Shown: positions 16,644 through 25,782, counted from the stretch's first letter. The stretch is DNA of 64,000 bases from Streptomyces bacillaris (GCF_003268675.1 NZ_CP029378.1:2666001-2730000); one strand, 5' to 3'. Notes: a model not told the origin generated them from the sequence alone. Program-made: numbers and translations.

Positions 16644-17405
16644 TCAGGCGCCGTAGCGGCGGTGGCGGGCGGAGTAGTCGCGCAGCGCCCGGAGGAAGTC
16701 GACCTTGCGGAAGGCCGGCCAGAAGACCTCGCAGAAGTAGTACTCCGAATGGGCGCTCTGCCAGAGCATGAAGCCCGACAGGCGCTGCTCGCCGCTGGTC
16801 CGGATCACCAGGTCGGGGTCGGGCTGGCCGCGGGTGTAGAGGTGCTCGGAGATCAGGTCGGTGGAGACGATCTCCGCCAGCTCCTCGAAGGTGGTGCCCC
16901 GCTCCGCGTGCTCCAGGAGCAGCGAGCGTACGGCGTCCGCGATCTCCTGGCGGCCGCCGTAGCCGACGGCGACATTGACGATTATCCCGTCGACGTGGGA
17001 GGTCGACTGCTCGGCCTCCTTGAGCACGAGCTGCGTCTCGGCGGGCAGCAGGTCGAGCGTGCCGACGTGGTGGACGCGCCAGCGGCCGTCGGCGGCGAGG
17101 TTGCGTACGGTGTTCTCGATGATGCGCAGGAGCGGTTTCAGCTCGTGCTCGGGCCGGTCGAAGTTGTCCGTGGAGAGCATCCAGAGGGTGACGACCTCGA
17201 CATCGGTCTCGCTGCACCAGCCGAGCAGCTCGGAGATCTTGTCCGCGCCCGCCTGGTGGCCCTGCACGGCCGAGCCCCCGGAGGCCTTGGCCCACCGCCG
17301 GTTGCCGTCGAGGATGACCCCGATGTGCTTCGGCACCTGGTCGTGGTCCAGGCGGCCTTCCACCCGGCGCGCGTAGAGCCTGTACACCAGGTCGCGGAAG
17401 TTCAC
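16644..17405 (-). CDS. cis-prenyltransferase (undecaprenyl diphosphate synthase family)
   Basis: A 253-residue enzyme adding isopentenyl units in Z configuration to make the polyprenyl carrier for cell-wall synthesis. Family signatures are HIGVILDGNRRWAK (catalytic Asp near residue 33), TLWMLSTDNFDRP, VAVGYGGRQEIADA and RTSGEQRLSGFMLWQSAHSE. The GTG at 17405 (VNFRDLVYRLYARRVEG) is preferred: GAGAGGG lies eight to nine bases upstream, whereas the GTG at 17414 is directly abutted by it. Streptomyces often carry two such paralogues, so this may be the one making a shorter or longer product. Confidence 0.9.
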   Translation of the reverse strand: MNFRDLVYRLYARRVEGRLDHDQVPKHIGVILDGNRRWAKASGGSAVQGHQAGADKISELLGWCSETDVEVVTLWMLSTDNFDRPEHELKPLLRIIENTVRNLAADGRWRVHHVGTLDLLPAETQLVLKEAEQSTSHVDGIIVNVAVGYGGRQEIADAVRSLLLEHAERGTTFEELAEIVSTDLISEHLYTRGQPDPDLVIRTSGEQRLSGFMLWQSAHSEYYFCEVFWPAFRKVDFLRALRDYSARHRRYGA

Positions 17406-17623
17406 TGAGTTCACCCTCTCGGTTCCGTACGGGCCCGGGGCCCGCCCTCCCCGTCGCCGGGGGTCGGGGGTCCACCCCCGCGGGGGAGCGCCGCACGGTC
17501 CGCACGGACCCGCGCGGGCGTGAGCCGCGCCGCACATCTGCGTTCCCCGAAGCCGCCACATTACTGCGATCGGGTCACGGGGGCCCAACCCGGTCTGTCA
17601 CAACTCCGTGATAAGGAGGGAAA

Positions 17624-18673
17624 GTGACTGAATACCTCTCCCCCGACCTCTTCCACCGCGCCGCCGACACGCGCTACGACGCGATGGAGTACCGCCGCAG
17701 CGGACGCAGCGGCCTCAAGCTGCCCGCCCTCTCCCTGGGCCTGTGGCACAACTTCGGCGACGACCGGACGCTGGACTCCCAGCGGGCGATCCTGCGCCGC
17801 GCCTTCGATCTCGGGGTGACGCACTTCGACCTGGCGAACAACTACGGGCCGCCGCCCGGCTCGGCCGAGCTGAACTTCGGCAAGCTGTTCGCCCAGGACT
17901 TCTCCCGATACCGTGACGAACTGGTCATTTCGACCAAGGCCGGTTATCTGATGCACCCCGGCCCGTACGGCGAGTGGGGCTCCCGCAAGTACCTGCTCTC
18001 CTCGCTCGACGCCTCCCTGAAGCGGATGGGCGTGGAGTACGTCGACATCTTCTACTCGCACCGCTTCGACCCGCACACCCCACTGGAGGAGACGATGGGC
18101 GCGCTGGCGTCCGCCGTCCAGCAGGGCAAGGCGCTGTACGTCGGTGTCTCCTCGTACAACGCGGAGCAGACGGCGGAGGCGGCCGGGCTGCTGCGGGAGA
18201 TGGGCGTCCCGGCCCTGATCCACCAGCCGTCCTACTCCATGATCAACCGCTGGATCGAGGACGACGGCCTGCTCGACACCCTGGAGGCGGCCGGCATGGG
18301 CTGCATCTCCTTCGTGCCGCTCGCGCAGGGTCTGCTCACGAACAAGTACCTGAAGGGCATCCCGGAGGGCTCGCGCGCCACCCAGGGCAAGTCGCTCGAC
18401 CCGGGGCTGCTCTCGGACGAGGTCCTGCGCCGGCTGCGCGGCCTGAACGACATCGCCCAGGGCCGGGGCCAGTCGCTCGCCCAGCTGGCCATCGCGTGGG
18501 TGCTGCGCGACAGCCGGATGACGTCGGCGCTGATCGGCGCGTCGAGCGTGAAGCAGCTGGAGGAGAACGTGGCGGCGCTGGCGGGGCCCGCGCTGACGGC
18601 CGAGGAGCTGAAGGAGATCGACGCCTTCGCCGTGGACACCGAGGGCACCAACATCTGGGCGAAGCGCGGCTGA
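17624..18673 (+). CDS. Aldo/keto reductase (YghZ/L-glyceraldehyde 3-phosphate reductase type)
   Basis: A 349-residue NADPH-dependent oxidoreductase of TIM-barrel fold. The AKR tetrad is visible: Asp and Tyr in THFDLANNYGPPPGSAE, Lys in VISTKAGY and His in FYSHRFDPHTPLEETMGAL. The sequence MEYRRSGRSGLKLPALSLGLWHNFGD and the C-terminal SALIGASSVKQLEENV match the YghZ/voltage-gated-K-channel beta-subunit-like clade, which reduces L-glyceraldehyde 3-phosphate and methylglyoxal. The GTG start is preceded by AAGGAGGGAAA. It is a single gene, closed by a strong hairpin. Confidence 0.9.
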   Translation: MTEYLSPDLFHRAADTRYDAMEYRRSGRSGLKLPALSLGLWHNFGDDRTLDSQRAILRRAFDLGVTHFDLANNYGPPPGSAELNFGKLFAQDFSRYRDELVISTKAGYLMHPGPYGEWGSRKYLLSSLDASLKRMGVEYVDIFYSHRFDPHTPLEETMGALASAVQQGKALYVGVSSYNAEQTAEAAGLLREMGVPALIHQPSYSMINRWIEDDGLLDTLEAAGMGCISFVPLAQGLLTNKYLKGIPEGSRATQGKSLDPGLLSDEVLRRLRGLNDIAQGRGQSLAQLAIAWVLRDSRMTSALIGASSVKQLEENVAALAGPALTAEELKEIDAFAVDTEGTNIWAKRG

Positions 18674-18796
18674 CGGGACGCCTTCTCCGACTGGACGTTG
18701 ACGGCGGGTCAGGGGGTTCGTGCGGCGGTCCGGGAGACCCCGGTGGGGCGGTCCGGGAGGCTTCTGCGCGGCGGGCCCGTACCGGCCGAAAGAAAA

Positions 18797-18830
18797 CGGG
18801 CCGGTCCGTGGGGGGATACGGACCGGCCCG
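18797..18830 (+). terminator. 13-bp hairpin after the aldo/keto reductase gene
   Basis: CGGGCCGGTCCGT at 18797-18809 pairs with 18818-18830 around an 8-base G-rich loop. Confidence 0.7.
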
Positions 18831-19092
18831 AGGGGGGGGTTTCCACCATAACCCTTCGTAAGTCCCCCGGGGTGCCGCGCCGCGCCACAACTACTCTCCG
18901 GGTTCGCGGGACTCCGCAACGGCCCGGGACAGCGCCCTGTGACCGGCGCTCGGGGGCCCGGATTCGTCCCCGGTATCGAGGGGGTGTCCCAGGGCGCGGC
19001 CTTGACGCCGGGGCCTGCCGCTGTTCGCCACCGCTCGTCGCTGCTCGTCGTTGCGGACGGTTTCCGACCTGAAGGGGCTCTAGGTTCGGCCC
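18831..19092. other. Rest of the gap before the winged-helix glycosylase-like gene
   Basis: Together with the terminator this makes a 419-base gap. No gene is supported. The repeated GCTCGTCG near 19036-19052 is a minor local duplication. The promoter of the next gene should lie here but no clear boxes were identified. Confidence 0.4.
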
Positions 19093-20349
19093 ATGACACC
19101 CCCGACGCCCCCGGCACGCCCTCGATCCCGTACGAGCACGAGCGCCGGTCCGCCGAGCACACGGACCGGTCCGCACCCGACCGCGACAGTGAGCTGGCGG
19201 GCGGCGAACGCGCGGCGGCTGGCCCGCCAGCATCTGCGGACCCCGGCACCGGACATCTCCCCCGCCGATGTGGTGGGCACGGTGCTCGGCGCACACGCCC
19301 AGGTGCTGTCGGCGGCCGAACTCTCGGTGGGGCTGCGCGGCAAGGACCTCACCCGCACGGACGTGCGTACGGCGTTGTGGGCCGAGGACCCGGCCCGCCG
19401 GACCCTGGTCAAGACGTTCGGGCCACGCGGCACGGTCCATCTGCTGCCCGCGGCGGAGCTGCCCCTGTGGACCGGCGCGCTCTCCGCCGTACCGGCGGGC
19501 CCGAACCCGTTCGCCACGGGCGCCCGGATGACCCCGGAGCAGGTGGAGGAGGTCGTGGCGGCGATCGGGGAGGCGCTGACCGGGGCGGAGCTGACCGTCG
19601 ACGAGCTGTCGGACGAGGTCGTCGCCAGGACCGGGCCGTGGGCCGGGGACCTGGTGGTGCCGGGCTTCCAGCAGATGTGGCCGCGCTGGCGGCAGGTCCT
19701 GCACCTGGCGGGCCACCGGGGCGCGCTGGCCTACGCCCCGAACCGGGGCCGCAGAGCGACGTACACGAACCCCGGCTGCACCCCGCTGCCCGGCCCGGAG
19801 GCGCAGGCGGCCCTGGCCGAGCGGTACCTGTACGCGTACGGCCCGGCGACCCCGGCCCACTTCGCCCGCTGGCTGGCCGCCCCCAGGCAGTGGGCGGCCG
19901 GGCTGTTCGCCTCGCTGGCCGGTTCCGGGGCGATCGAGGAGGTCGCCTTCGAGGGCGTCGGCCCCGCCTGGGTGGTGGCGGGTGACACGGACTTCCCGGC
20001 CGAGCCGGTACGGGGAGTGCGCCTGCTCCCCTACTTCGACGCGTTCACCATCGCCTCGTACCCCCGCGAGCGGCTCTTCCCGGGCCGGGCGTCCGAGCGG
20101 GCGCTCAGCCCCACCGGGCAGGCGGGGAACCACCCGGTGCTGCTGGTGGACGGGGAGGTCGCGGGCGTCTGGCACCAGCGCCGTTCGGGGCGGCGGATCG
20201 CGGTGACGGTGGAGCCGCTGGGGGGACGGGGAGCGCTGTCGGGGGCGCGGCTGCGGGAGCTGGAGGAGGAGGTGGAGCGGGTGGGCGCGGTCATGGAGGG
20301 GCGGGCGGAGCTGACGGTGGGGGTGGTGAGGGTGGGGCCGCATGCGTAG
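19093..20349 (+). CDS. Winged-helix (HTH_42/DUF1006) DNA glycosylase-like protein
   Basis: A 418-residue protein of the AlkZ/YcaQ superfamily. It has the conserved start of the fold (VSWRAANARRLARQHL), a helical segment with GAHAQVLSAAELSVGLR where the catalytic Q-x-Q/Q-x-D motif sits in AlkX/AlkZ, then LVKTFGPRGTVHLLPAAELP, and a C-terminal beta-rich part (VRLLPYFDAFTIASYPRERL). In this family the enzymes unhook interstrand crosslinks or remove alkylated bases. Here the first catalytic position appears to be His (H-A-Q) rather than Gln. The first 35 residues are low-complexity, so translation may begin later, for example at GTG 19186. Confidence 0.8.
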   Translation: MTPPTPPARPRSRTSTSAGPPSTRTGPHPTATVSWRAANARRLARQHLRTPAPDISPADVVGTVLGAHAQVLSAAELSVGLRGKDLTRTDVRTALWAEDPARRTLVKTFGPRGTVHLLPAAELPLWTGALSAVPAGPNPFATGARMTPEQVEEVVAAIGEALTGAELTVDELSDEVVARTGPWAGDLVVPGFQQMWPRWRQVLHLAGHRGALAYAPNRGRRATYTNPGCTPLPGPEAQAALAERYLYAYGPATPAHFARWLAAPRQWAAGLFASLAGSGAIEEVAFEGVGPAWVVAGDTDFPAEPVRGVRLLPYFDAFTIASYPRERLFPGRASERALSPTGQAGNHPVLLVDGEVAGVWHQRRSGRRIAVTVEPLGGRGALSGARLRELEEEVERVGAVMEGRAELTVGVVRVGPHA

Positions 20350-20426
20350 GCCTTCAGGCTGAGACCCGCGCGCGTGGAGAGGGTTGCGGCTGCCCGGGGC
20401 GGTGGGCCCGGCCCGGTGGGGTCGGC

Positions 20427-20876
20427 TCAGTGACGGTGGTGGAAGCGGACCGCCACCGTGTCCCCCGCCGTGACCACGAAGTCGCCCTCCTCGCACCGGA
20501 TGACGGCCTCATGGACCTCGCCGTTGCCGTCCCTGCGCTCCAGCGTGCCGACGACCGTCCAGGCGCCCTCGTACGGCACCGGCGGCAGCTGGGTCAGCGG
20601 GGCGTGCTGCCACTGGCTCGCCGGTACGCACCAGTCGGGCAGCAGCGGCCAGGTGCCGGGGGTGATGCGTAACGTCCAGTCGGAGGTGCAGGTCAGCAGG
20701 ACGGACTGGTCCCCCGCGATCACGAACTCCACGGCCTCCGGCTCGCCCGCGGGCCCCTCGGGCCGGTAGAAGACCCCGTGCACGGCGGTGATCCGGGAAC
20801 CCGTGAGCCAGTCGGCGTTGCCGCCCCGGGTGCGCCCGGCCGGTCCGCCGCCGCACTCGCCGCTCTCCACCGTCAT
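20427..20876 (-). CDS. Conserved hypothetical protein, beta-rich
   Basis: A 149-residue protein of unrecognised function. After a Gly-rich leader it has alternating hydrophobic strands (SRITAVHGVFYRPEG, AVEFVIAGDQSVLLTCTSDW, GAWTVVGTLERRDGNGE, AVIRCEEGDFVVTAGDTVAV) and several tryptophans, suggesting a small beta-barrel or sandwich. It has no signal peptide and no membrane segment. The ATG at 20876 was chosen because everything upstream in frame is Arg/Gln/Glu-rich noise. It is convergent with the glycosylase-like gene. Confidence 0.65.
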   Translation of the reverse strand: MTVESGECGGGPAGRTRGGNADWLTGSRITAVHGVFYRPEGPAGEPEAVEFVIAGDQSVLLTCTSDWTLRITPGTWPLLPDWCVPASQWQHAPLTQLPPVPYEGAWTVVGTLERRDGNGEVHEAVIRCEEGDFVVTAGDTVAVRFHHRH

Positions 20877-21081
20877 GGCCCGCTCCCTCTCCGTCCCACC
20901 GTGCCTGCCGCTGCCGCTGTTCTCGCTGTTCCCGCCGAGCTGTTCCTGCTGCTCGCGCTCCTCCTGTCGAGTAGGACGACGGCCCGCGCGATCGCGTTGC
21001 CTGTGGGGCAAGGCTGAACTGGCGTCCGGGGTAAGCGCGTTGACCTTTTCGGCCTGCCGCCTGCTACACCTGCTCCCTACG

Positions 21082-21918
21082 TCACAGAGGCTTGCGGGCC
21101 TCGATCAGGAAGCGCGCGGTATGGGCGATGAACGGCCCGTCCTCCTCGATCCTCCGGTGCAGGGCGGCCAGTTGGGGACGGTACTGCTCGACGGTGAAGC
21201 CGGGCACCATCCAGATCACCTTGCGGAGGAAGTAGACGACCGCCCCGATGTCGAAGAACTCGGTGCGCAACCGCTCGGCCCGCAGGCCGACGACGTCCAG
21301 CCCGGCGGCCTCGGCGGCGGCGCGGGCGTCCTCGGGGTCGCGGGCGCGGCGCACCTCGGGCGGCTGCGGGCCGAGGAAGTACTCGACGAGTTCGAAGACG
21401 CTGGCCGGTCCGACCTGCTGGGAGAAGTACGTGCCTCCGGGGGCGAGCACCCGGGCGATCTCCTCCCACCAGGTGGTCACCGGATGCCGGCTCACCACCA
21501 GGTCGAAGGCCGCGTCCCCGAAGGGCAGCGGCGGCTCGTCCGCGTCCGCGACGACGACGGCGCCCAGGGGGTGCAGCCGGGCGGTGGCCCGGGCGATGTT
21601 CGGCGGCCAGGACTCGGTGGCCACGGTGAGGGGCGGGAGGACCGGCGCGGCGGCCAGCACTTCACCGCCCCCGGTCTGGATGTCGAGCGCGGCCCGGGCA
21701 CCGGCGAGCCGGTCGGCCATGGCGCGGGCGTACCCCCAGGAGGGGCGCTGCTCGGTGGCCCGCCCGTCCAGCCAGGAGAAGTCCCAGCCGTCCACGGAGA
21801 CGGCGTCGGCCTCGGCGACGAGGGCCTCGAAGCGGTCGCGGGAGGCCGGGGAGGCGAAGGAGAGGGGCGGGGTGTGCGGGGCGGGCGGGGTGGGGGACGG
21901 AGGGGGCTGTTCGGACAT
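21082..21918 (-). CDS. Class I SAM-dependent methyltransferase
   Basis: A 278-residue methyltransferase. Motif I is ALDIQTGGGEVLAAAP, the acidic end of strand 2 is VATESWPPNIARA, motif II is VADADEPPLPFGDAAFDLVV, and motif III is EIARVLAPGGTYFSQQVGP. The closest general type is the UbiE/small-molecule methyltransferase group; the substrate is unknown. The first 20 residues are a Pro/Ser/Thr-rich leader. It is transcribed alone on the minus strand, downstream of the prepilin peptidase gene (160-base gap). Confidence 0.85.
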   Translation of the reverse strand: MSEQPPPSPTPPAPHTPPLSFASPASRDRFEALVAEADAVSVDGWDFSWLDGRATEQRPSWGYARAMADRLAGARAALDIQTGGGEVLAAAPVLPPLTVATESWPPNIARATARLHPLGAVVVADADEPPLPFGDAAFDLVVSRHPVTTWWEEIARVLAPGGTYFSQQVGPASVFELVEYFLGPQPPEVRRARDPEDARAAAEAAGLDVVGLRAERLRTEFFDIGAVVYFLRKVIWMVPGFTVEQYRPQLAALHRRIEEDGPFIAHTARFLIEARKPL

Positions 21919-22077
21919 ACGGGGATCGTGTCAGGCGGGGGCGGGAGGCGCGACCGGATTCTGTGGCGCCTGCGGGTGGCCCGGATGGGGCGGCGGGTAC
22001 TGGGCGGCGGGTGCTGGGCGCCGGGTGGGCAGCATGGGCCGGGGCTCCCGTCGGGGCCGTACGGAAGAGCCCGTGGT

Positions 22078-23049
22078 TCAGGCCGCCAGGGCACCCAGGA
22101 GCAGGCCGGTCAGCGCCCCCGCGATCATGAACGGGCCGAACGGGATGCCGGTCCTGCGCCCCGCCCGGCGCAGCAGGACGAGCCCGAGTCCGTACGCCGC
22201 GCCGAACAGGAACCCGGCGAACCCGCCCAGGAACAGCACCGCCCAGCCGTACCAGCCGAGGGCGACGCCCAGGGCGAGGGCCAGCTTCACATCGCCGAAG
22301 CCCATGCCGTTCGGGTTGATGAGGAAGAGCAGGAGGTAGAAGCCGCCGAGCACCGCCCCGCCGAGCAGCGCGGAGGTCCAGGACCCGGCGTGTCCGGGGA
22401 GCAGGGCGGCCCCGCCGAGCACCAGGACGGTGGCGGCGGCGAGGGGCAGGGTGAGGGGGTCGGGCAGCCGGTGGACCCGGCGGTCGACGGTGGCCAGGAG
22501 GACCGCGACGGGCGCCAGCAGCAACCACCCGGTCAGCTCGGGCCGGGCCCCCGTGGCTGCGGCGAGCGCGAGGCAGGCGAGGACGGTGGTGAGGGGGGCG
22601 AGGGTGCCGGGGGCGTAGGGGACGGGGGGTCCGGTGGGCGCAGAAACCCACGGGGCGGGAGGTCCGGGGAGTGGCTGCGGCTCGGAGGCTTCGGGAGGTG
22701 CGGAAGCCTGCGGCACGGGGGCCCCAGGGGGTGGCTGCGGCGCGGGGGCTTCCAGAGGCTCCGGTACGGGGGGCTCGGCGGGTGGCGGGACGGAGGGGCC
22801 CGGAGGCTCCGGTACGGGGGCGGCGTGCTCGTCTCCGTACCGTACGGGTGTCCGCGCACGCGAGCCGCAGGGGGCGCAGCGGGCCGGGCCGAGCCAGCCG
22901 CCGAACGGTCCGGTGAACGGGTGCCCGGCGGGACACGTGGTGCGCCAGGGTTCCTCGGGCTCGACGGCGAACCGGTACGCGGCGCGCGGGATCAGCCATC
23001 CGGTGGCTCCACCCCAGACAGCGGCGACGGCGAGCAGCGCGAGGTACAC
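22078..23049 (-). CDS. A24-family prepilin peptidase (TadV/CpaA-like)
   Basis: A 323-residue membrane aspartic protease that should cleave the leader of Flp-type prepilins. The two catalytic aspartates are in ATVDRRVHRLPD and in the GxGD signature PNGMGFGDVKLALALG. It has a short N-terminal membrane segment, then a cytoplasmic part with a possible zinc site (TCPAGHPF and CAPCGSRA), as in bifunctional TFPP enzymes. A roughly 80-residue insertion of Pro/Glu/Ala repeats follows, then six hydrophobic segments. No other A24 peptidase is in the window, so it is the obvious processing enzyme for the Tad pilins at 30-41 kb. It is divergent from the DUF192 gene. Confidence 0.88.
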   Translation of the reverse strand: MYLALLAVAAVWGGATGWLIPRAAYRFAVEPEEPWRTTCPAGHPFTGPFGGWLGPARCAPCGSRARTPVRYGDEHAAPVPEPPGPSVPPPAEPPVPEPLEAPAPQPPPGAPVPQASAPPEASEPQPLPGPPAPWVSAPTGPPVPYAPGTLAPLTTVLACLALAAATGARPELTGWLLLAPVAVLLATVDRRVHRLPDPLTLPLAAATVLVLGGAALLPGHAGSWTSALLGGAVLGGFYLLLFLINPNGMGFGDVKLALALGVALGWYGWAVLFLGGFAGFLFGAAYGLGLVLLRRAGRRTGIPFGPFMIAGALTGLLLGALAA

Positions 23050-23172
23050 AGGACGACCCTAATCGGCGGCGCGGGAAAGGGGCTTGGGCCCTGGGACCCA
23101 CTCCGGACCGCTCCTGATCGTTCAGTCCGTTCCTGACCTGGGTGCGGGCGCCGGGCGCTACGGTCTGGGGCC

Positions 23173-23604
23173 ATGAGAACGCGGAGATGGCGGGACGGCG
23201 ACGGGACGCTGACGGTCGACGGGGGCCCGGAGGCCCGGCGGGTGCCGCTGCGGATAGCGGCCTCGTACCGGACCAGGGCCCGGGGGCTGCTCGGGCGGGA
23301 CGGGATCGACGGCGCGTTGCTGATCACCCCGTGCGCGAGCGTGCACACCTTCCGGATGCGGTTCGCGATCGATGTGGCTTACCTGGACCGGCAGTTCACC
23401 GTACTGGCGGTCCGGACGATGAAGCCCGGCCGCCTGGGCCTCCCCCGTCTGCGGGCCCGCCATGTGGTGGAGGCGGAGGCGGGGGCGATGGAGCGGTGGG
23501 GGGTACGGCCGGGGGTCCGGGTCCGGCTGCGGGCGGCGGGAACGTCCTGGGGGCGGGAGGAGTCCGGGGCACCTTGGAGGCGGGACGGGTCCGGGGCGTT
23601 CTAG
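23173..23604 (+). CDS. DUF192 family protein
   Basis: A 143-residue protein with the DUF192 core: RIAASYRTRARGLLGRDGID, LLITPCASVHTFRMRFAIDV, then AYLDRQFTVLAVRTMKPGR and HVVEAEAGAMERWGVRPGVRV. The family is a small beta fold of unknown function, often exported or encoded near pilus genes in actinobacteria. No signal peptide is present here. The tail (SWGREESGAPWRRDGSGAF) is low-complexity. It is divergent from the prepilin peptidase gene. Confidence 0.85.
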   Translation: MRTRRWRDGDGTLTVDGGPEARRVPLRIAASYRTRARGLLGRDGIDGALLITPCASVHTFRMRFAIDVAYLDRQFTVLAVRTMKPGRLGLPRLRARHVVEAEAGAMERWGVRPGVRVRLRAAGTSWGREESGAPWRRDGSGAF

Positions 23605-23663
23605 GGCAGGCATCGGACGTGCCGGTCAGCGGCGCGACACCGTCGGCGTCCGGTCTGTCGGCC

Positions 23664-23708
23664 GCCGGTCAGCCAGCGGCCGGTCAACCAGCGGCCGGTC
23701 AACCGGTG
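23664..23708. repeat. 15-bp tandem repeat, three copies
   Basis: The unit GCCGGTCAACCAGCG occurs at 23664, 23679 and 23694, with one or two changes in the outer copies. It fills part of the gap between two convergent genes and may simply be slippage-generated spacer. Confidence 0.8.
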
Positions 23709-23728
23709 TCCGCACGCGGGGTGGCTGC

Positions 23729-25108
23729 CTAGGGCGGGCCCGCGCCGAGCAGGGTCCAGGCCCCGAAAGCGGCCGACGCGCAGGCGAGCACGGCGAGGAC
23801 GATGACGGCGGGGGCGGTGAGGGCTGCGGCTTGCGCGGACCCGGTAAGCGCCGAGGGCTGCGCGGGCGCGGTGAGCGCCGGGGGCTGCGCGGGGGCGTCA
23901 GGCGGCGGAGGCACCTCGCGATCCGCGCCCGCCATGGGCCCGGGGGCCTCCGCGCGCAACCCGCCCCGCGCGCCCCACCCGCCTCGCAGCCGGGCCAGGG
24001 CGACGGCCGGGGGCAGGAGGAGCGGGAAGGCGGGCATCATCAGGCGGGGCCGGGAGCCGAAGTAGCCGGCGCCGATGAGCGAGATGACGACGATCGCGAC
24101 GGTGTAGACGAGGACGGGCAGCGGCTGCCGCTGCCGTACGCAGAGCACCACCAGCCACCCGAGCAGCCCGAGCGCCGCGCAGAGCCCCAGGGCGGCGGGC
24201 AGCGGCAGCCCGGCGATGAAGGCGGCGAGCGCGCGTCCGCCGTCGATGTTGTTGCCCCACTGCGCCTGGACCTCGAAGTACGCGAACGGGCTGCCCTCGC
24301 GCACGGCGACGAACACCACGTACGCCAGCCAGCCCAGCGGTGCGAGCGCCACCCCCGCGAGCATCCGGGCGTTGCGGCGGAGCAGCGGGCCCGTACGGCC
24401 ACCGGCGCGGAACTCCCGTACGAGAGTGGCGGCGGCCGTGATCGCCAGGGCCGCGATCAGGGCGGCGGCCGAGGGCCGGGTGAGCCCGGCGAGCACGCAG
24501 AGCGCCCCCGCCGGCAGCCAGCGGCCCCTGAGCACGGCGTACAGCGCCCAGGCGGCCAGGGCGGTGAAGAGCGTCTCCGTGTACGCCATCGACTGGACGA
24601 ACGCCGTCGGGTACACGCCCCAGAGTGCGGCCAGCACCACCCCCGTACGCCGTCCGTGCAGCTGCGCCCCCACGGCGTAGATGCCCCACGCGGCGAGCAG
24701 CCCGGCCGTCCAGGCGACCAGGAGTCCGGCGCCGCCGAGGGTGAGCGGGGTCACCTCGGAGATCCCGCGCTCCAGGGCGGGGAGGAGGGGGAAGAAGGCC
24801 AGGTCGGAGTGGAGGGCGCCGTCGGGGAGGGTGACGGTGTGGCCGTACCCGTTCTCGGCGACGCGCTGGTACCAGACGGAGTCCCAGCGTCCGCTGAGCC
24901 GCACCACGGGGTCCTTGCCGGAGGCGTGGGCCGCCACCCAGAGGACCAGGAGGCCCAGGGCCCGGACGGCGGCGTAGACCGCGAGCGCGGGCGCGGCGGC
25001 CCGGAGTGCAGCGGCCGTGCGGGGGCCGGGGCCTCGGGGGGCCGGGGCCGGGGCCGCAGCCGGGGCGGGGGCGCCAGGCATCCGGGTGCGGAGGTGGTGA
25101 TCGGACAT
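23729..25108 (-). CDS. PIG-V-like polyprenyl-dependent mannosyltransferase (GT-C)
   Basis: A 459-residue multi-spanning membrane protein. The N-terminal luminal motif WDSVWYQRVAENGY with the Asp that marks GT-C enzymes is followed by about ten hydrophobic segments, including LTLGGAGLLVAWTAGLLAAW and a PTAFVQSMAYTETLFTALAAW stretch typical of the PIG-V/mannosyltransferase family. It would transfer a sugar from a polyprenyl phosphate donor to an extracytoplasmic acceptor. Residues about 400-440 are an Ala/Pro repeat loop before a last membrane helix. The upstream hypothetical gene ends eight bases before, so the two form an operon. Confidence 0.8.
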   Translation of the reverse strand: MSDHHLRTRMPGAPAPAAAPAPAPRGPGPRTAAALRAAAPALAVYAAVRALGLLVLWVAAHASGKDPVVRLSGRWDSVWYQRVAENGYGHTVTLPDGALHSDLAFFPLLPALERGISEVTPLTLGGAGLLVAWTAGLLAAWGIYAVGAQLHGRRTGVVLAALWGVYPTAFVQSMAYTETLFTALAAWALYAVLRGRWLPAGALCVLAGLTRPSAAALIAALAITAAATLVREFRAGGRTGPLLRRNARMLAGVALAPLGWLAYVVFVAVREGSPFAYFEVQAQWGNNIDGGRALAAFIAGLPLPAALGLCAALGLLGWLVVLCVRQRQPLPVLVYTVAIVVISLIGAGYFGSRPRLMMPAFPLLLPPAVALARLRGGWGARGGLRAEAPGPMAGADREVPPPPDAPAQPPALTAPAQPSALTGSAQAAALTAPAVIVLAVLACASAAFGAWTLLGAGPP

Positions 25109-25116
25109 ACGGCCGA

Positions 25117-25782
25117 TTATGTCGTCCGTCTCGGACATTCCCGACCACTCCACCCCCGCCCCCCGCCCCCTCCATGGCCCTCCGCCGCCCACAGGCTGGG
25201 GACGGCGCTCCCGAACACCTTCCACGGCGAGATCGTGACGGCGTCCATCACCGTCAGCTGCGGATGCCCGGCGGCGATCTCCTCCCGTACGGCGACGGCG
25301 TCCGGCCAGGAGTCGAGGTACGCGGAGCCCTCGATGACGACGCCGTCCCAGTCGGTACCGGCCGTCACGCCGCTCCGGTCGACGACGAAGCCGATGCAGA
25401 GCACGGACGCCCGGCCGACGGTCCGCCGGATGGCGCTCACCGCCCGTTCCCGCTCCACCGGCGGCAGCTCCCCCACGGAGAACTCGACGGCGACCACACC
25501 GCCGCGCGCCCGCCGTATGCGCACCAGCAGATCGGGACCCCCGTCCACCCACAGCAGGAACCCGACCTCCTGAAGTCTTTGCAGATCGGAAAGAGAGAGG
25601 AGCTGCTCGCGCGTCACCGGTGAGCGAGCCCCGCACGAGGGGAGGTCCAGACTGACGAGTACGGTACGCCCGGTCACCGGATGCACCGGACGGAGACCCT
25701 CTGCCTCCAGGTCACCCAGGAGTGTCGCGGCATCCAGCCGGGTCCAGCCCAGGTGGTACGAGTAGAAGAACCCGGCACCCAT
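25117..25782 (-). CDS. Hypothetical protein, first gene of the glycosyltransferase operon
   Basis: A 221-residue protein of unknown function. Readable blocks are MGAGFFYSYHLGWTRLDAAT, GRTVLVSLDLPSCGARSPVT, LLWVDGGPDLLVRIRRARGG and GTDWDGVVIEGSAYLDSWPDA. It looks like a soluble alpha/beta protein with no export signal. A promoter with -35 TTGTGT and -10 TAGGCT lies just upstream and favours the ATG at 25782 over the ATG at 25857, which precedes those boxes. Confidence 0.6.
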   Translation of the reverse strand: MGAGFFYSYHLGWTRLDAATLLGDLEAEGLRPVHPVTGRTVLVSLDLPSCGARSPVTREQLLSLSDLQRLQEVGFLLWVDGGPDLLVRIRRARGGVVAVEFSVGELPPVERERAVSAIRRTVGRASVLCIGFVVDRSGVTAGTDWDGVVIEGSAYLDSWPDAVAVREEIAAGHPQLTVMDAVTISPWKVFGSAVPSLWAAEGHGGGGGRGWSGRECPRRTT

